Below, piece after piece: positions 28,982 to 38,332 of a DNA stretch of 64,000 nucleotides; the first letter of the stretch is position 1, and the number at the start of each line of letters is the position of its first letter. The stretch is from NCBI GenBank assembly GCA_028382005.1, contig JAOESH010000001.1, forward strand, positions 100,798-164,797, in the 5' to 3' direction. This DNA is from Pseudomonadota bacterium. Its GTDB lineage: Bacteria > Pseudomonadota > Alphaproteobacteria > Puniceispirillales > Marisalimonadaceae. A model generated the notes under the pieces. The model searched no databases and had not been told where the DNA came from. It worked only from the letters and a program-made list of their open reading frames with translations. The position numbers were made by a program, and so were the translations under genes.

Positions 28982-29644
28982 TTGAAAAAACAAGTTGATG
29001 AAATAAATTTCAATAGGTTTTCTGCTTGGTTTGATATGCTTATTAAAGACCACGGCTTCTTAAGACTTTGTTATAATAATTTTCATAAAGTGAATAAGAA
29101 TATTTACAGGAGTAATATGCCAACTCCGTCAAGGATTAAAAATTATAGTAAAATTGGTATAAAAACCATAATCAATTTAAGAGGCGTCAGGAAAGATGGC
29201 GGTTGGCTTTTAGAAAATGAAGCATGCAAAAAATATAGTATTAAATTAATTGATTTTAGAGCTAGATCTAGAGCTGCGCCTGAAAAAGAAATGATTTTCA
29301 ATGCAAAAAAATTATTCAATAACATAGAGTATCCCGCTCTTATACACTGTAAATCAGGTGCTGACAGAGCTGGTATAATGTGTGCTTTATATATGTTAAT
29401 TTATGAAAAAAAGAATGCTGAAGTTGCTAATGAACAATTGTCATGGAAATATTTACATATCAAGTGGGCAAAGCCAGGTGTTCTAGATTCATTTGTAAAA
29501 GAATATGGTATTGAATACAAAAAATCTAAACTAAAATTTATGGATTGGGTGAAAAAAAAATACGATCCAATAACCTTAGAAAAAAACTTTAGATCCGTTT
29601 GGTGGGTTAACAGACTAGTGGATGACATTCTTAAAAGAGAATGA
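28982..29644 (+). CDS. dual-specificity/tyrosine phosphatase-like protein
   Basis: A 220-residue protein with the Cys-phosphatase P-loop His122-Cys123-x5-Arg129 (IHCKSGADRAGI) and the upstream segment KTIINLRG typical of bacterial dual-specificity phosphatases. The start is TTG at 28982, four bases after the tldE stop; a later ATG at residue 19 would also keep the catalytic domain. The ending VKKKYDPITLEKNFRSVWW is family-typical in alphaproteobacteria, where the gene is often found near lipid A or tldE genes. The substrate (protein, phosphoinositide or lipid phosphate) is unknown. Confidence 0.85.
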   Translation: MKKQVDEINFNRFSAWFDMLIKDHGFLRLCYNNFHKVNKNIYRSNMPTPSRIKNYSKIGIKTIINLRGVRKDGGWLLENEACKKYSIKLIDFRARSRAAPEKEMIFNAKKLFNNIEYPALIHCKSGADRAGIMCALYMLIYEKKNAEVANEQLSWKYLHIKWAKPGVLDSFVKEYGIEYKKSKLKFMDWVKKKYDPITLEKNFRSVWWVNRLVDDILKRE

Positions 29645-29648
29645 TAAG

Positions 29649-31412
29649 TTAGATGTTAGTATTAAGCTTATAAAGTTTTCTATATAAACTTGATCTTCTT
29701 ACTAAGTCTTTATGTTTTCCACATTCAATTACTTTACCTTTTTTAAATAATATTATTTGGTCAAAATTAATTATATTTGATAATTTATGAGCCACAGTAA
29801 TAGTAGTTTTGCTTTTTGTTATTTTTTCTAGAGCTTTGTTTATTTCCTCTTCCGTCTTAGCATCTAAAGAACTTGTAGCTTCATCTAATAATAATATAGG
29901 GGCATCTTTTAATATTGCCCTTGCAATAGATATACGCTGTCTTTGTCCCCCAGAAAGATTTTTCCCTCCTTCACCAAGAATAGTATTATAGCCATCGGTT
30001 GAAGCGTTAATAAATTCATGTATACCTGCATTTTTAGCGGCTTTAATTATATCATTTTCCTTGGCCTCTAAATTTCCAAATCTAATATTTTCTAAAAAAG
30101 TTTTATTATAAATAACAGTATCTTGACTAACTAACGCGATATTATCTCTAAGGGAATTTAGTTTCACATCTTTTAAATTTATTTTGTTTATAAAAATATC
30201 ACCAGATAATGGGTCATAAAATCTGGATATTAGATTTATTATAGATGATTTACCTGCTCCACTCTGACCCACTAAAGCAACTTTAGAACCAGATTCAATA
30301 GAAAAATTAATGTTGTCTAAAGCTTTTATTTTATCTTTATAAGAAAAACTAACTTTTTTAAATACTATACTTGGAGGATTTTTTTTATTTAATTTTAAAT
30401 TTGTTGCCGAAGTTAGATCTTTTATTTTTGACACAACACTTAGTTGATTATATATCCTGCTTAGAGCTGATTGAGCTTCTTGCAAAACTGTATTAAACGT
30501 ACCTAACGCTCTAGCAGGCTGTGCAATCATAAGTAGCGCTGTTACATAACCAACCACACTACCAGGAGATAACTCTCCCATTGAAACCCTGTAGCTTGCA
30601 AAGCCAATAACACAGGCTGCTGCGACACCACCAAGGACCTCTAAGATAGGTAAAACCTTTGCTCTTCCAATTACAAGACTAAACATTTTACTTAAAAGAA
30701 CGTTTAATACACTTTCAGATCTTTTAGTCTCCATTTTTTCTAAATTATAGGATTTGACCATTCTAATTCCCTGTAACATTTCAGTAAGAGTTGAAGTAAC
30801 GGTTTCCATCTGTTCTTGAAGATCTGTAGCTATAATTTTTTGTTTTTTGCCTATTTTAAAAATTGGTTTTAAGGCAATTGGATATATAACAAAGACTAAA
30901 ATAGATAAAAGCCAATCTAACCATATTAAATAAGACATTAATGCTACAATTGTCAGTGTATCTCTTATTAGATTATTTATACTTCTTTCAAATCCATCTT
31001 TTATCAAAACAACATCGTTCATTATTCTGGAGACATGATTTCCAGACGAGAGTTTATTAAGTTCTAAAAGATCAGAGTTTATTATATGTTTAGTTAGTTT
31101 TTTTTGGATATCCACAGAAATTGATAATGATATTTTTGACACTTGTTTAATTTGGAAAAACATGGCTATACCTCTTATGATGGCAACCATTGCAATGATT
31201 AAAGGTATTTTTATCCACTCAACATTTTTACTGTCTAATAAACCATCAAAAACAAGCTGTATTAAATACGGATAAATGGATGCAGTTATTGCAACTAAAA
31301 CCAATAATAAAAAGGCGTAAAATATATCAAAAGTATACTTGGATACAAAATCGTTCCAAAAACTCTTAATTAAATTTCTATTGATATTTGAAATTGTTTG
31401 ATTTGTTCCCAT
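29649..31412 (-). CDS. MsbA-type ABC exporter (fused permease and ATPase)
   Basis: A 587-residue half-transporter: six membrane helices in residues about 20-330, then an ATPase domain with Walker A GQSGAGKSS at 382-390, signature LSGGQRQR, Walker B ILLLDEATS and the switch His in TVAHKL. Homodimers of this type flip lipid-linked molecules; next to DUF374, waaA, lpxK and an acyltransferase the probable cargo is lipid A core (MsbA role). It is divergent from the DUF374 gene, 129 bases apart, and converges with the phosphatase gene. Confidence 0.9.
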   Translation of the reverse strand: MGTNQTISNINRNLIKSFWNDFVSKYTFDIFYAFLLLVLVAITASIYPYLIQLVFDGLLDSKNVEWIKIPLIIAMVAIIRGIAMFFQIKQVSKISLSISVDIQKKLTKHIINSDLLELNKLSSGNHVSRIMNDVVLIKDGFERSINNLIRDTLTIVALMSYLIWLDWLLSILVFVIYPIALKPIFKIGKKQKIIATDLQEQMETVTSTLTEMLQGIRMVKSYNLEKMETKRSESVLNVLLSKMFSLVIGRAKVLPILEVLGGVAAACVIGFASYRVSMGELSPGSVVGYVTALLMIAQPARALGTFNTVLQEAQSALSRIYNQLSVVSKIKDLTSATNLKLNKKNPPSIVFKKVSFSYKDKIKALDNINFSIESGSKVALVGQSGAGKSSIINLISRFYDPLSGDIFINKINLKDVKLNSLRDNIALVSQDTVIYNKTFLENIRFGNLEAKENDIIKAAKNAGIHEFINASTDGYNTILGEGGKNLSGGQRQRISIARAILKDAPILLLDEATSSLDAKTEEEINKALEKITKSKTTITVAHKLSNIINFDQIILFKKGKVIECGKHKDLVRRSSLYRKLYKLNTNI

Positions 31413-31541
31413 ACTTATCCAAAAATAATAAAACCTAATATTAACTCATTATATAAATAAAGTGTATAGATAGTTATTTTGTTTTGTGTAATTTTAATTT
31501 AAATTCATATTTAAGTAGATAAGTTACTTTTGGGTTCATAG

Positions 31542-32213
31542 ATGCGAATAATTAAACGTTTTAGTAAAACTGACTTTGGCCAGAAATTCATAGGATTTCT
31601 ATTCTACTTTATAACAAGCTCTATATATCGTTCAATAAGATGGACATATTTAATAGAAAGTGAAAAATCTGATATATTTAATAGTCATAAAGTAATGATA
31701 TTCTGTTGCTGGCATAACAGATTGTTTCTAGGGCCTCATATTTTACCAAGGAATAGAATAATAAATGCCCTCCAATCCAGTCATTCTGACGGTATGATTA
31801 CCTCAACAGCTTTTAAATTTCTTGGTATGAATGTTATTTTAGGATCATCTGGTAAAGGTGGAATGCAGGCGTTTAGGAAAATGGTTAAATGCATGCAATT
31901 TGGAGAAAGTATTGCCATTACACCCGATGGACCAAAAGGTCCTAAAGAAAAGGTAAAAGACGGAATAATAAAATTAGCACAAATAACAACCTCACCCATA
32001 ATTCCATTAGTATGGTCTACTAAAAAGTTTAAAATTATAAATTCATGGGACAATTTTATTATACCCATCCCATTTTCAAAAGGTGTATATAGTTTTGGCA
32101 AACCAATATATTTTAAAAAAAAAATGAACGAAAATGAATTTGAAATTTCTAGGCAAATACTTGAGCGTGAAATTAAGCGTCTCACAAAATTAGTTACTGA
32201 AAAAGTAAGTTAA
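31542..32213 (+). CDS. DUF374 lysophospholipid acyltransferase-like protein
   Basis: A 223-residue protein of the DUF374 family (LPLAT superfamily). Typical blocks are CCWHNRLFLGP, QSSHSDGMITSTAFKFLG, GSSGKGGMQAFRKM and ITPDGPKGPKEKVKDGII. One hydrophobic stretch near the N-terminus suggests membrane association. In alphaproteobacteria it regularly precedes waaA and lpxK and is thought to acylate a lipid A or phospholipid precursor, though its reaction is not firmly established. First gene of a tight four-gene unit (31542-35436). Confidence 0.9.
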   Translation: MRIIKRFSKTDFGQKFIGFLFYFITSSIYRSIRWTYLIESEKSDIFNSHKVMIFCCWHNRLFLGPHILPRNRIINALQSSHSDGMITSTAFKFLGMNVILGSSGKGGMQAFRKMVKCMQFGESIAITPDGPKGPKEKVKDGIIKLAQITTSPIIPLVWSTKKFKIINSWDNFIIPIPFSKGVYSFGKPIYFKKKMNENEFEISRQILEREIKRLTKLVTEKVS

Positions 32214-32229
32214 TCTTTTTTTAAATGTA

Positions 32230-33564
32230 ATGGGAAAGCAAATGTCACTTACTACATATAATTCAATATGGGAACTGGTTAAATTTATATTGAAGCCTTA
32301 CTTAGAAAGACGAATTAAAAAAGGTAAAGAAGATATTCATAGAATTAATGAAAGATATGGCATTTCTAAAAAAAGTAGGCCTAATGGAACACTCATTTGG
32401 TTACATGGTACAAGTGTTGGTGAATCAGTTGCTGCGTTAGCATTGGCCAATTCAATGAAAAAAAATGGTTTTGGAAAACATAATAATGAATTTTTTTTAT
32501 TAACCACTAATACTTTGTCAGCTGCTAAATTAATAAAAGATAAAATTAAAAAAGGCTTACCTGCAATTCATCAATATCATCCTTACGATCATCCTAAATT
32601 TGTTTTGAGATTTCTTAAACATTGGCAACCTAATATGGCAGTTTTTTTAGAATCTGACTTTTGGCCAAATTTAATATATTTAACATCTAATGCTAAAATT
32701 CCAACTGTCCTAGCATCTTCTCAAATGTCAGATAAATCTGCTCGTTTTTGGACAGGGTTAGGTTATTTTTTAGCTAAAAAAGTTTTTGGTAAAGTTGACC
32801 ATGTGCTTGCTGTTGATCCAAAGCAAGAAGCCTTATTTAAAAAATTAGGTGCTGCAAATGTTAGAAGTCTAACAAGCCTTAAATCAATTGCAGAAAAACC
32901 GCCTATTAACCAAAATTATATTTTTAATTTAAAGAAAAATTTAGGAAAAAAGAAAATTTTACTTGCAGCTTCTACCCACCCTGGTGAAGAAGAGTTAATG
33001 ATTAAGTTAGCCGATCTTTTAAGAAAGAACTCTGAAGATAATGTATTAATAATAATCGCTCCTCGTCATATTAAGAGAAGTTTGTCTATTCAAAACAGAG
33101 TCAAAGCGGCAGGTTTTGATATAAAATCTAGAAGTAAAGGAGAATTTCCATCTAAACGTGATCCATTTTATCTAGCTGATACTATGGGAGAAATGGGTTC
33201 TCTAATGGAGATTGCAGATCTTGTGTATGTTGCAGGTTCCATGGTTCCTGCTGGAGGGCATAGCCCGTCCGAAGCATCGCAATTTGGCAAACCTGTTATA
33301 ATGGGACCGCATACAGAAAAATGTAATGCTCAAATTAGAGATCTTATATGGTCAGGCGGTGCAATCCAAATTGAAAAAAAGAATGACATGAATGAGAATT
33401 TTGTTGATAGTATCTTTGAGTTATTAAGTAATCCAGAACGCCTTGAAGATATGGGCAAAAACAGCCTAATTGCCTCTGGTTACGCTCAACAACGTGCTGA
33501 CGAGGCTAGTGTTTATTTGTTAAAATTACTTAAAAAACAAGATAAAGAAAAAGCTACTGTATAA
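32230..33564 (+). CDS. waaA: 3-deoxy-D-manno-octulosonic acid (Kdo) transferase
   Basis: A 444-residue GT-B glycosyltransferase that transfers Kdo to lipid IVA at the inner membrane. The N-terminal LIWLHGTSVGES carries the conserved catalytic region and the C-terminal donor-binding segment is VYVAGSMVPAGGHSPSEASQFGKPVIMGP. The first ATG (32230) has a poor ribosome site; a second in-frame ATG at 32242 follows GGGAAAG and may be the real start. The stop shares one base with the lpxK start (TAATG). Confidence 0.94.
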   Translation: MGKQMSLTTYNSIWELVKFILKPYLERRIKKGKEDIHRINERYGISKKSRPNGTLIWLHGTSVGESVAALALANSMKKNGFGKHNNEFFLLTTNTLSAAKLIKDKIKKGLPAIHQYHPYDHPKFVLRFLKHWQPNMAVFLESDFWPNLIYLTSNAKIPTVLASSQMSDKSARFWTGLGYFLAKKVFGKVDHVLAVDPKQEALFKKLGAANVRSLTSLKSIAEKPPINQNYIFNLKKNLGKKKILLAASTHPGEEELMIKLADLLRKNSEDNVLIIIAPRHIKRSLSIQNRVKAAGFDIKSRSKGEFPSKRDPFYLADTMGEMGSLMEIADLVYVAGSMVPAGGHSPSEASQFGKPVIMGPHTEKCNAQIRDLIWSGGAIQIEKKNDMNENFVDSIFELLSNPERLEDMGKNSLIASGYAQQRADEASVYLLKLLKKQDKEKATV

Positions 33565-34556
33565 TGATTAACACACCAGAATTTTGGTATAAGAATGATC
33601 TCATTGCTAAATTAAAATCTTTTTTATTATTCCCTTTTTCTGTTGTATGGATCATTGTTTCATTAATTAAGAAAAATTTTATAAAAAGATACAAATCAAA
33701 CTTAAAAGTAATTTGTGTAGGCAACTTAAGTATAGGTGGAACAGGGAAAACACCTTTTGCAATAAAAACATTCAAAGTATTAGAAATATTAGGTTTCAAA
33801 CCTGTGTTTTTAACAAGAGGATATAAAGGGATTGAAAAAGGCCCAATCGAAGTAAATAACGTTCATGACTATAAAGATGTAGGAGATGAAGCCTTATTGT
33901 TGAGTAAGGTAGGCACAACAGTTATTTCATCAAATCGATGTTTAGGGGCAAAATATATTGAAGGACTTGAAAATAAATTTGATGTGATCATCATGGATGA
34001 TGGACTTCAAAACTATCAGTTAGAACAAGATATAAGAATATTATTAATAGATAAAAAATTACTATTTGGGAATGGTTTTTGTATACCTGCAGGCCCCTTA
34101 AGAGAGAGCACCAGGCCAGGTTTAAAGAAAATAGATGCTATAGTTTTTACAGGTGATAATGAAATTAAAGATGTAAACCTTGATCTAATTGATAACATTG
34201 AAATATTTGATGCTGATTTAAAAGTCACAGACAACCCAAAAATAAAACATTTTAATTATTTAGCATTTTGTGGACTAGCTAACCCAATGAAGTTTTATAA
34301 CATACTTAAGGAAAATAATTTTAAAGTTGCTTTAACCAAGTCTTTTCCAGACCACTATAAATATAATAACAAAGAAATGAAAAAACTAAGACAAGAAGCT
34401 AAGAGTAAAAATTTAAAACTAATTACAACGGAAAAAGACTATGTCAAGATTGAAGACAATGAAAATATAATTAATGTACTGCCCATTGAAATAAAATTAA
34501 GTACTAAAGATGAAGATAGGTTTAAATTATTTTTAAAGGAAAAAATAAATGACTGA
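33564..34556 (+). CDS. lpxK: tetraacyldisaccharide 4'-kinase
   Basis: A 330-residue membrane-associated kinase that phosphorylates the lipid A disaccharide at the 4' position. The P-loop is GNLSIGGTGKTPF; other family blocks are VFLTRGYKG, VIIMDDGLQN and FPDHYKYNNKEM. A hydrophobic N-terminal helix (about residues 15-32) anchors it. Overlaps waaA by one base and the acyltransferase gene by eight bases. Confidence 0.95.
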   Translation: MINTPEFWYKNDLIAKLKSFLLFPFSVVWIIVSLIKKNFIKRYKSNLKVICVGNLSIGGTGKTPFAIKTFKVLEILGFKPVFLTRGYKGIEKGPIEVNNVHDYKDVGDEALLLSKVGTTVISSNRCLGAKYIEGLENKFDVIIMDDGLQNYQLEQDIRILLIDKKLLFGNGFCIPAGPLRESTRPGLKKIDAIVFTGDNEIKDVNLDLIDNIEIFDADLKVTDNPKIKHFNYLAFCGLANPMKFYNILKENNFKVALTKSFPDHYKYNNKEMKKLRQEAKSKNLKLITTEKDYVKIEDNENIINVLPIEIKLSTKDEDRFKLFLKEKIND

Positions 34557-35436
34557 TCCTCTAAGTTTTCGTCTTAAGAAACACTTTGATAGATATATTC
34601 ATGATCCTATTGCAGCACTAATAGCAATTCCTTTATTTTTGATTCTCAAAATATTACCTTATAGATTATCTTCGTATTTATGCGGTACTTTAATGTACTT
34701 AGTTGCACCATTCACCTCATATAATAATCGTGTAAAAAAACATATAGGCATAGCCTTTCCTGATAAGACAACTAAAGAAATTAACAAACTTGTTTCTAGG
34801 CATTGGTTTATACTTGGTCAAACAATTGGCGAAATGCCTCATATTAACAAAATGATAAAATTAGGCGTTTTAGAAACTAAAGGTTTAGAAAAAATTAAAA
34901 CTGGCCCTGCTATTTTGGTGGGAGCCCACATAGGTAATTGGGAGTTTTTACTAAGGGTTGGAGATTTAGCTGGGAGGCGCGCAGGTTATGTATTTAGACC
35001 AATTAATAATTGGATATTAAACAAAATACAAGTTTACAGAAACAAAGACGCTAATGCAGATTTTTATAGGAAAGGACGTCTTGCTGCAATTGGAATGGTA
35101 GGAAAAATAAAAGCTGGAGAAGTAGTTGGTTTAACTGGTGATCAATTATTAAGAGAAGGTATTCTTGTTCCTTTTTTTGGAAAAGAAACACCTACTCCAC
35201 AAGCCGCCGCCGTCATGGCTTTGAAATGGAGCACTCCAATTTATATGGTAAGAATTGAGAGATTTAAAGGAATTAGATTTAAGATGACGGTAGAGGATAA
35301 ATTAAAAATTCCTAAGAATATTGATAAAGAAAAAGCTACATACGTAATTACTAAATTGATTTCTTCACGAATAGAGGAATGGATTATAGATAAACCAGAA
35401 CAATGGCTATGGGCGCACAGACGTTGGGGAAAATAA
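34549..35436 (+). CDS. LpxL/LpxM-type lipid A late acyltransferase
   Basis: A 295-residue protein of the lauroyl/myristoyl acyltransferase family. The catalytic motif His-x4-Glu-like block is VGAHIGNWEFLLRV; downstream blocks are VYRNKDANADFYRKGR, GLTGDQLLREGILVPFFGKETPT and the C-terminal PEQWLWAHRRWGK. It adds secondary acyl chains to Kdo2-lipid IVA. It overlaps lpxK by eight bases and ends the lipid A unit. Which acyl chain it transfers cannot be told from sequence. Confidence 0.92.
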   Translation: MTDPLSFRLKKHFDRYIHDPIAALIAIPLFLILKILPYRLSSYLCGTLMYLVAPFTSYNNRVKKHIGIAFPDKTTKEINKLVSRHWFILGQTIGEMPHINKMIKLGVLETKGLEKIKTGPAILVGAHIGNWEFLLRVGDLAGRRAGYVFRPINNWILNKIQVYRNKDANADFYRKGRLAAIGMVGKIKAGEVVGLTGDQLLREGILVPFFGKETPTPQAAAVMALKWSTPIYMVRIERFKGIRFKMTVEDKLKIPKNIDKEKATYVITKLISSRIEEWIIDKPEQWLWAHRRWGK

Positions 35437-35455
35437 ATATAATTCAGTGAACTAA

Positions 35456-35626
35456 AATTATTCAGTAGTGAACAATACCCAACAAGAAATGATCTCAGTA
35501 GGTTATAATTCAAGCTTAGAAGAAAATTTTAATTTCTTTTCAACCTTACACCTAGCTGAAAATTAGAATAGCACAAAAGACAACAATAATTATGGTATTT
35601 TAGCAGGCTTTCAAGTTAACTTTTAA
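35456..35626 (+). pseudogene. remnant of an outer-membrane beta-barrel protein C-terminus
   Basis: In the 204-base gap after the lipid A unit, one frame reads EMISVGYNSSLEENFNFF, STLHLAEN, an in-frame TAG at 35564-35566, then NSTKDNNNYGILAGFQVNF and TAA. Alternating hydrophobic/polar strands ending in a terminal Phe are the signature of outer-membrane barrel C-termini recognised by BamA. No start or upstream barrel remains; an in-frame TAA stands at 35453. I take this as the decayed tail of a deleted outer-membrane protein gene. Chance is possible at this length, but the terminal pattern is specific. Confidence 0.45.
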
Positions 35627-35640
35627 TGGAGTAGATTTTA

Positions 35641-36981
35641 CTAATTTATATCCAATTTTGCTGACCGATTTGCATCTGAAAACTTTATATTAACATTAGC
35701 ATTTTTAGGAGCTTCACTGCTTAACTTAATTGGTTTGCCTTCATTGTCCATAACAAGAGAAAATCCACGATCTAAAACTCTATTAAAACTTGAAGCCTCT
35801 AACAATTGACTTAAAGAGTTTAACTTAGTTTCTTTTCTTGAAACAATCTTTTCTAAACAATTTTTAAATTTTGTGTCTAGAAGTTTTGCTTTACCATCTA
35901 AGTTGTTAATCAAAATTTTTGGAGGAGTAAGTCTTTGGGCATATTGGACAACTCTATTTTTTTGTTCCACAAATATACTCTTAAATAAACTTTCTATATC
36001 TTTATAAATAAAATCTAGTTTTTGATTTTTATTATCGAAAATTTGATCAGGCTTTCCTAAAAGCCTTACTAAACTATTTAAACGATCTTTGTTATTATTA
36101 ATTTTATTAGTATATGAGGTGTTTAGTCTTAATTTCAATTCGCTGATTCTAGCAAGTAATTCGTCTCTTACCGGCACTGACTTTTCTGCTGCTCCTGTAG
36201 GTGTCGGAGCTCTCAAATCTGATACAAAATCTATTAACGTCGTATCTGTTTCGTGCCCTACAGCTGAGATGACAGGAATAGAACTATTAAACACTGACCT
36301 AACAACAATCTCTTCATTAAACGACCAGAGATCTTCTAGACTGCCACCGCCTCTTGCAACAATAAGTAAATCTGGTTTTTTTATATTTGTTTTATCAGTG
36401 AGTTGATTGAATTTATCAATGGCGTTTGCAATCTGTTTTGCTGATCCATCCCCCTGAACGGCAACAGGCCATAAATAAACATGAGACGGAAAACGGTCTG
36501 ACAATCTGTGTAAAATATCTTTTATTACAGCACCTGAAGGACTAGTAATTACACCAATTTTTGCTGGAAGATATGGTATTGGTTTTTTATGTTCTTGTTT
36601 GAACAAGCCTTCAGCAAGAAGTTTCTTTCTTCTATCTTCAAGCATTTTAAGAAGAGCGCCTTCGCCTGCAACTTCCATACTATCTACGATAATTTGATAT
36701 TTAGACTGTCCCGCAAAAGTAGTAATCTTGCCAGTACATATTACTTCCACTCCTTCCTCGGGTCTTATAGATAGTCTAGGCAATGTATACTTCCAAATGA
36801 TTGCAGCGATCGTTCCATCTGCATCTTTAAGTGTGAAGTAAACATGACCAGAGCCTGGAAATGAAGGGCGTGAAATCTCACCTCTTATGCGTATATAGCT
36901 GTAATTAGTTTCAACTAATTTTTTAATTACATGAGAAAATTCACCAACAGAGTAAATTGGATTGTTTGAATTATTTTCCAT
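35641..36981 (-). CDS. xseA: exodeoxyribonuclease VII large subunit
   Basis: A 446-residue protein: N-terminal OB-fold (YSVGEFSHVIKKLVE..., SGHVYFTLKD), catalytic region with KIGVITSPSGAVIKDILHRL, LIVARGGGSLEDLWSFNEE, PVISAVGHETDTTLIDFVSDLRAPTPTGAAE, and a coiled-coil C-terminal half. With XseB it degrades single-stranded DNA into oligonucleotides. xseB is not in the window. It is divergent from purD. Confidence 0.96.
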   Translation of the reverse strand: MENNSNNPIYSVGEFSHVIKKLVETNYSYIRIRGEISRPSFPGSGHVYFTLKDADGTIAAIIWKYTLPRLSIRPEEGVEVICTGKITTFAGQSKYQIIVDSMEVAGEGALLKMLEDRRKKLLAEGLFKQEHKKPIPYLPAKIGVITSPSGAVIKDILHRLSDRFPSHVYLWPVAVQGDGSAKQIANAIDKFNQLTDKTNIKKPDLLIVARGGGSLEDLWSFNEEIVVRSVFNSSIPVISAVGHETDTTLIDFVSDLRAPTPTGAAEKSVPVRDELLARISELKLRLNTSYTNKINNNKDRLNSLVRLLGKPDQIFDNKNQKLDFIYKDIESLFKSIFVEQKNRVVQYAQRLTPPKILINNLDGKAKLLDTKFKNCLEKIVSRKETKLNSLSQLLEASSFNRVLDRGFSLVMDNEGKPIKLSSEAPKNANVNIKFSDANRSAKLDIN

Positions 36982-37067
36982 TAAAAAACATTAAAATTTA
37001 TATTTGTCATAAATTGATACTATGGCATATTGTAAAAAATCTAAAGCCTTTTGGAGTATATAATTTT

Positions 37068-38330
37068 ATGAACATTTTAGTTGTTGGTGGTGGTGGCAGA
37101 GAACATGCTATAGCTCAAGCCTTATCTAAATCTTCATTAACAAAAAAGCTTATCGTTGCCCCTGGAAACCCTGGAATTAAAAAATTTGCAGAATGTTATC
37201 CCATTGCAGCAAATGATATTGAAGGACAGTGCAAGCTAGCAAAAAATGAAAAAATAGACCTAGTTTTTATTGGACCTGAAATACCTCTAGTGCTTGGATT
37301 AAAAGATAGATTGTCAGAAATAGGGATTAATGCCTTTGGCCCATCTGCTAAAGCAGCGCAATTAGAAGGGTCAAAAACATTCTCTAGAAATTTCTGTAAA
37401 AAATATAACATTCCTCAACCTAATTTTACATATTGCGATGATATAGAAACCGCAAAACAACAAATAGAGCTATTGAAAGGGTACTGCGTTGTAAAAGCAG
37501 ATGGCCTTGCCGCAGGTAAAGGAGTTGTTGTTTGTGATACAATAGAAGAGGCTATAACTGCTTCTACTCAAATGTTGGAAGACTATAAGTTTGGAGATGC
37601 TGGCAAAGTTATTTTAATTGAAGAAAGAATAACTGGTATTGAGGCAAGCGTATTTGCAGTATCAGATGGTGATACAGCATTAATCTTAGGAACAGCGCAA
37701 GATCATAAAAGAGCATATGATAATGATCAAGGACCAAACACTGGAGGAATGGGTGCTATTTCCCCAGCTCCTGCGCTTAATGATAGGTTAAATCAAGAAA
37801 TTTTTAATACAATTATAATGCCTACCATTAATGGTATGAAGTCAGATGGTATGGTTTATGAAGGTATTTTATACGCAGGTATAATGCTCACCACAAATGG
37901 TCCTAAAGTAATTGAGTTTAATTGTCGATTTGGCGACCCTGAAACTCAAGTTGTGCTCCCTCGACTAGAAACAGATTTAGTTGAGATTGTTAAAAACACA
38001 GTTGATAAAAACCTCAACGGCATAAAAATTAATCTTTTTGATAATACTGCAATCACAGTTGTATTAGCCAGTCAAGGCTATCCTGGTGATTTTAAAAAGG
38101 GTAGTGAGTTACCATCACTCAGTAAATATGATCAAGAGGAAAATATATCAATTTTTCATTCTGGAACTACTGATAATAATGAAAAAAAACTCATATCTAA
38201 TGGTGGTAGAGTTTTGTCTGTTACAGCTATTGGCCAAAATGTAAAAGAATGTAGAGACAAAGCTTATAAAATTATTGAAGATATAAATTGGGAAAATGGT
38301 TTTTATAGGAAAGATATTGGTAAACTTTAG
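37068..38330 (+). CDS. purD: phosphoribosylamine-glycine ligase
   Basis: PurD (GAR synthetase, 420 residues) joins glycine to phosphoribosylamine in purine synthesis. I choose ATG 37068 because it gives the family-standard N-terminus MNILVVGGGGREHAIAQAL; the longer open frame adds 37 unrelated residues reaching into xseA. ATP-grasp blocks are VVKADGLAAGKGVVV, QDHKRAYDNDQGPNTGGMGA and EFNCRFGDPETQVVLPRL. It converges with tadA, two bases apart. Confidence 0.96.
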   Translation: MNILVVGGGGREHAIAQALSKSSLTKKLIVAPGNPGIKKFAECYPIAANDIEGQCKLAKNEKIDLVFIGPEIPLVLGLKDRLSEIGINAFGPSAKAAQLEGSKTFSRNFCKKYNIPQPNFTYCDDIETAKQQIELLKGYCVVKADGLAAGKGVVVCDTIEEAITASTQMLEDYKFGDAGKVILIEERITGIEASVFAVSDGDTALILGTAQDHKRAYDNDQGPNTGGMGAISPAPALNDRLNQEIFNTIIMPTINGMKSDGMVYEGILYAGIMLTTNGPKVIEFNCRFGDPETQVVLPRLETDLVEIVKNTVDKNLNGIKINLFDNTAITVVLASQGYPGDFKKGSELPSLSKYDQEENISIFHSGTTDNNEKKLISNGGRVLSVTAIGQNVKECRDKAYKIIEDINWENGFYRKDIGKL

Positions 38331-38332
38331 TT

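Noticed and set aside
31781-32185. 134-codon minus-strand open frame inside the DUF374 gene
   Set aside because: It is a shadow of a conserved gene on the other strand, with no ribosome site or recognisable domain.
36957-37067. Extended N-terminus of purD reaching into xseA
   Set aside because: The 37 extra residues are unlike PurD, and the internal ATG gives the standard N-terminus.
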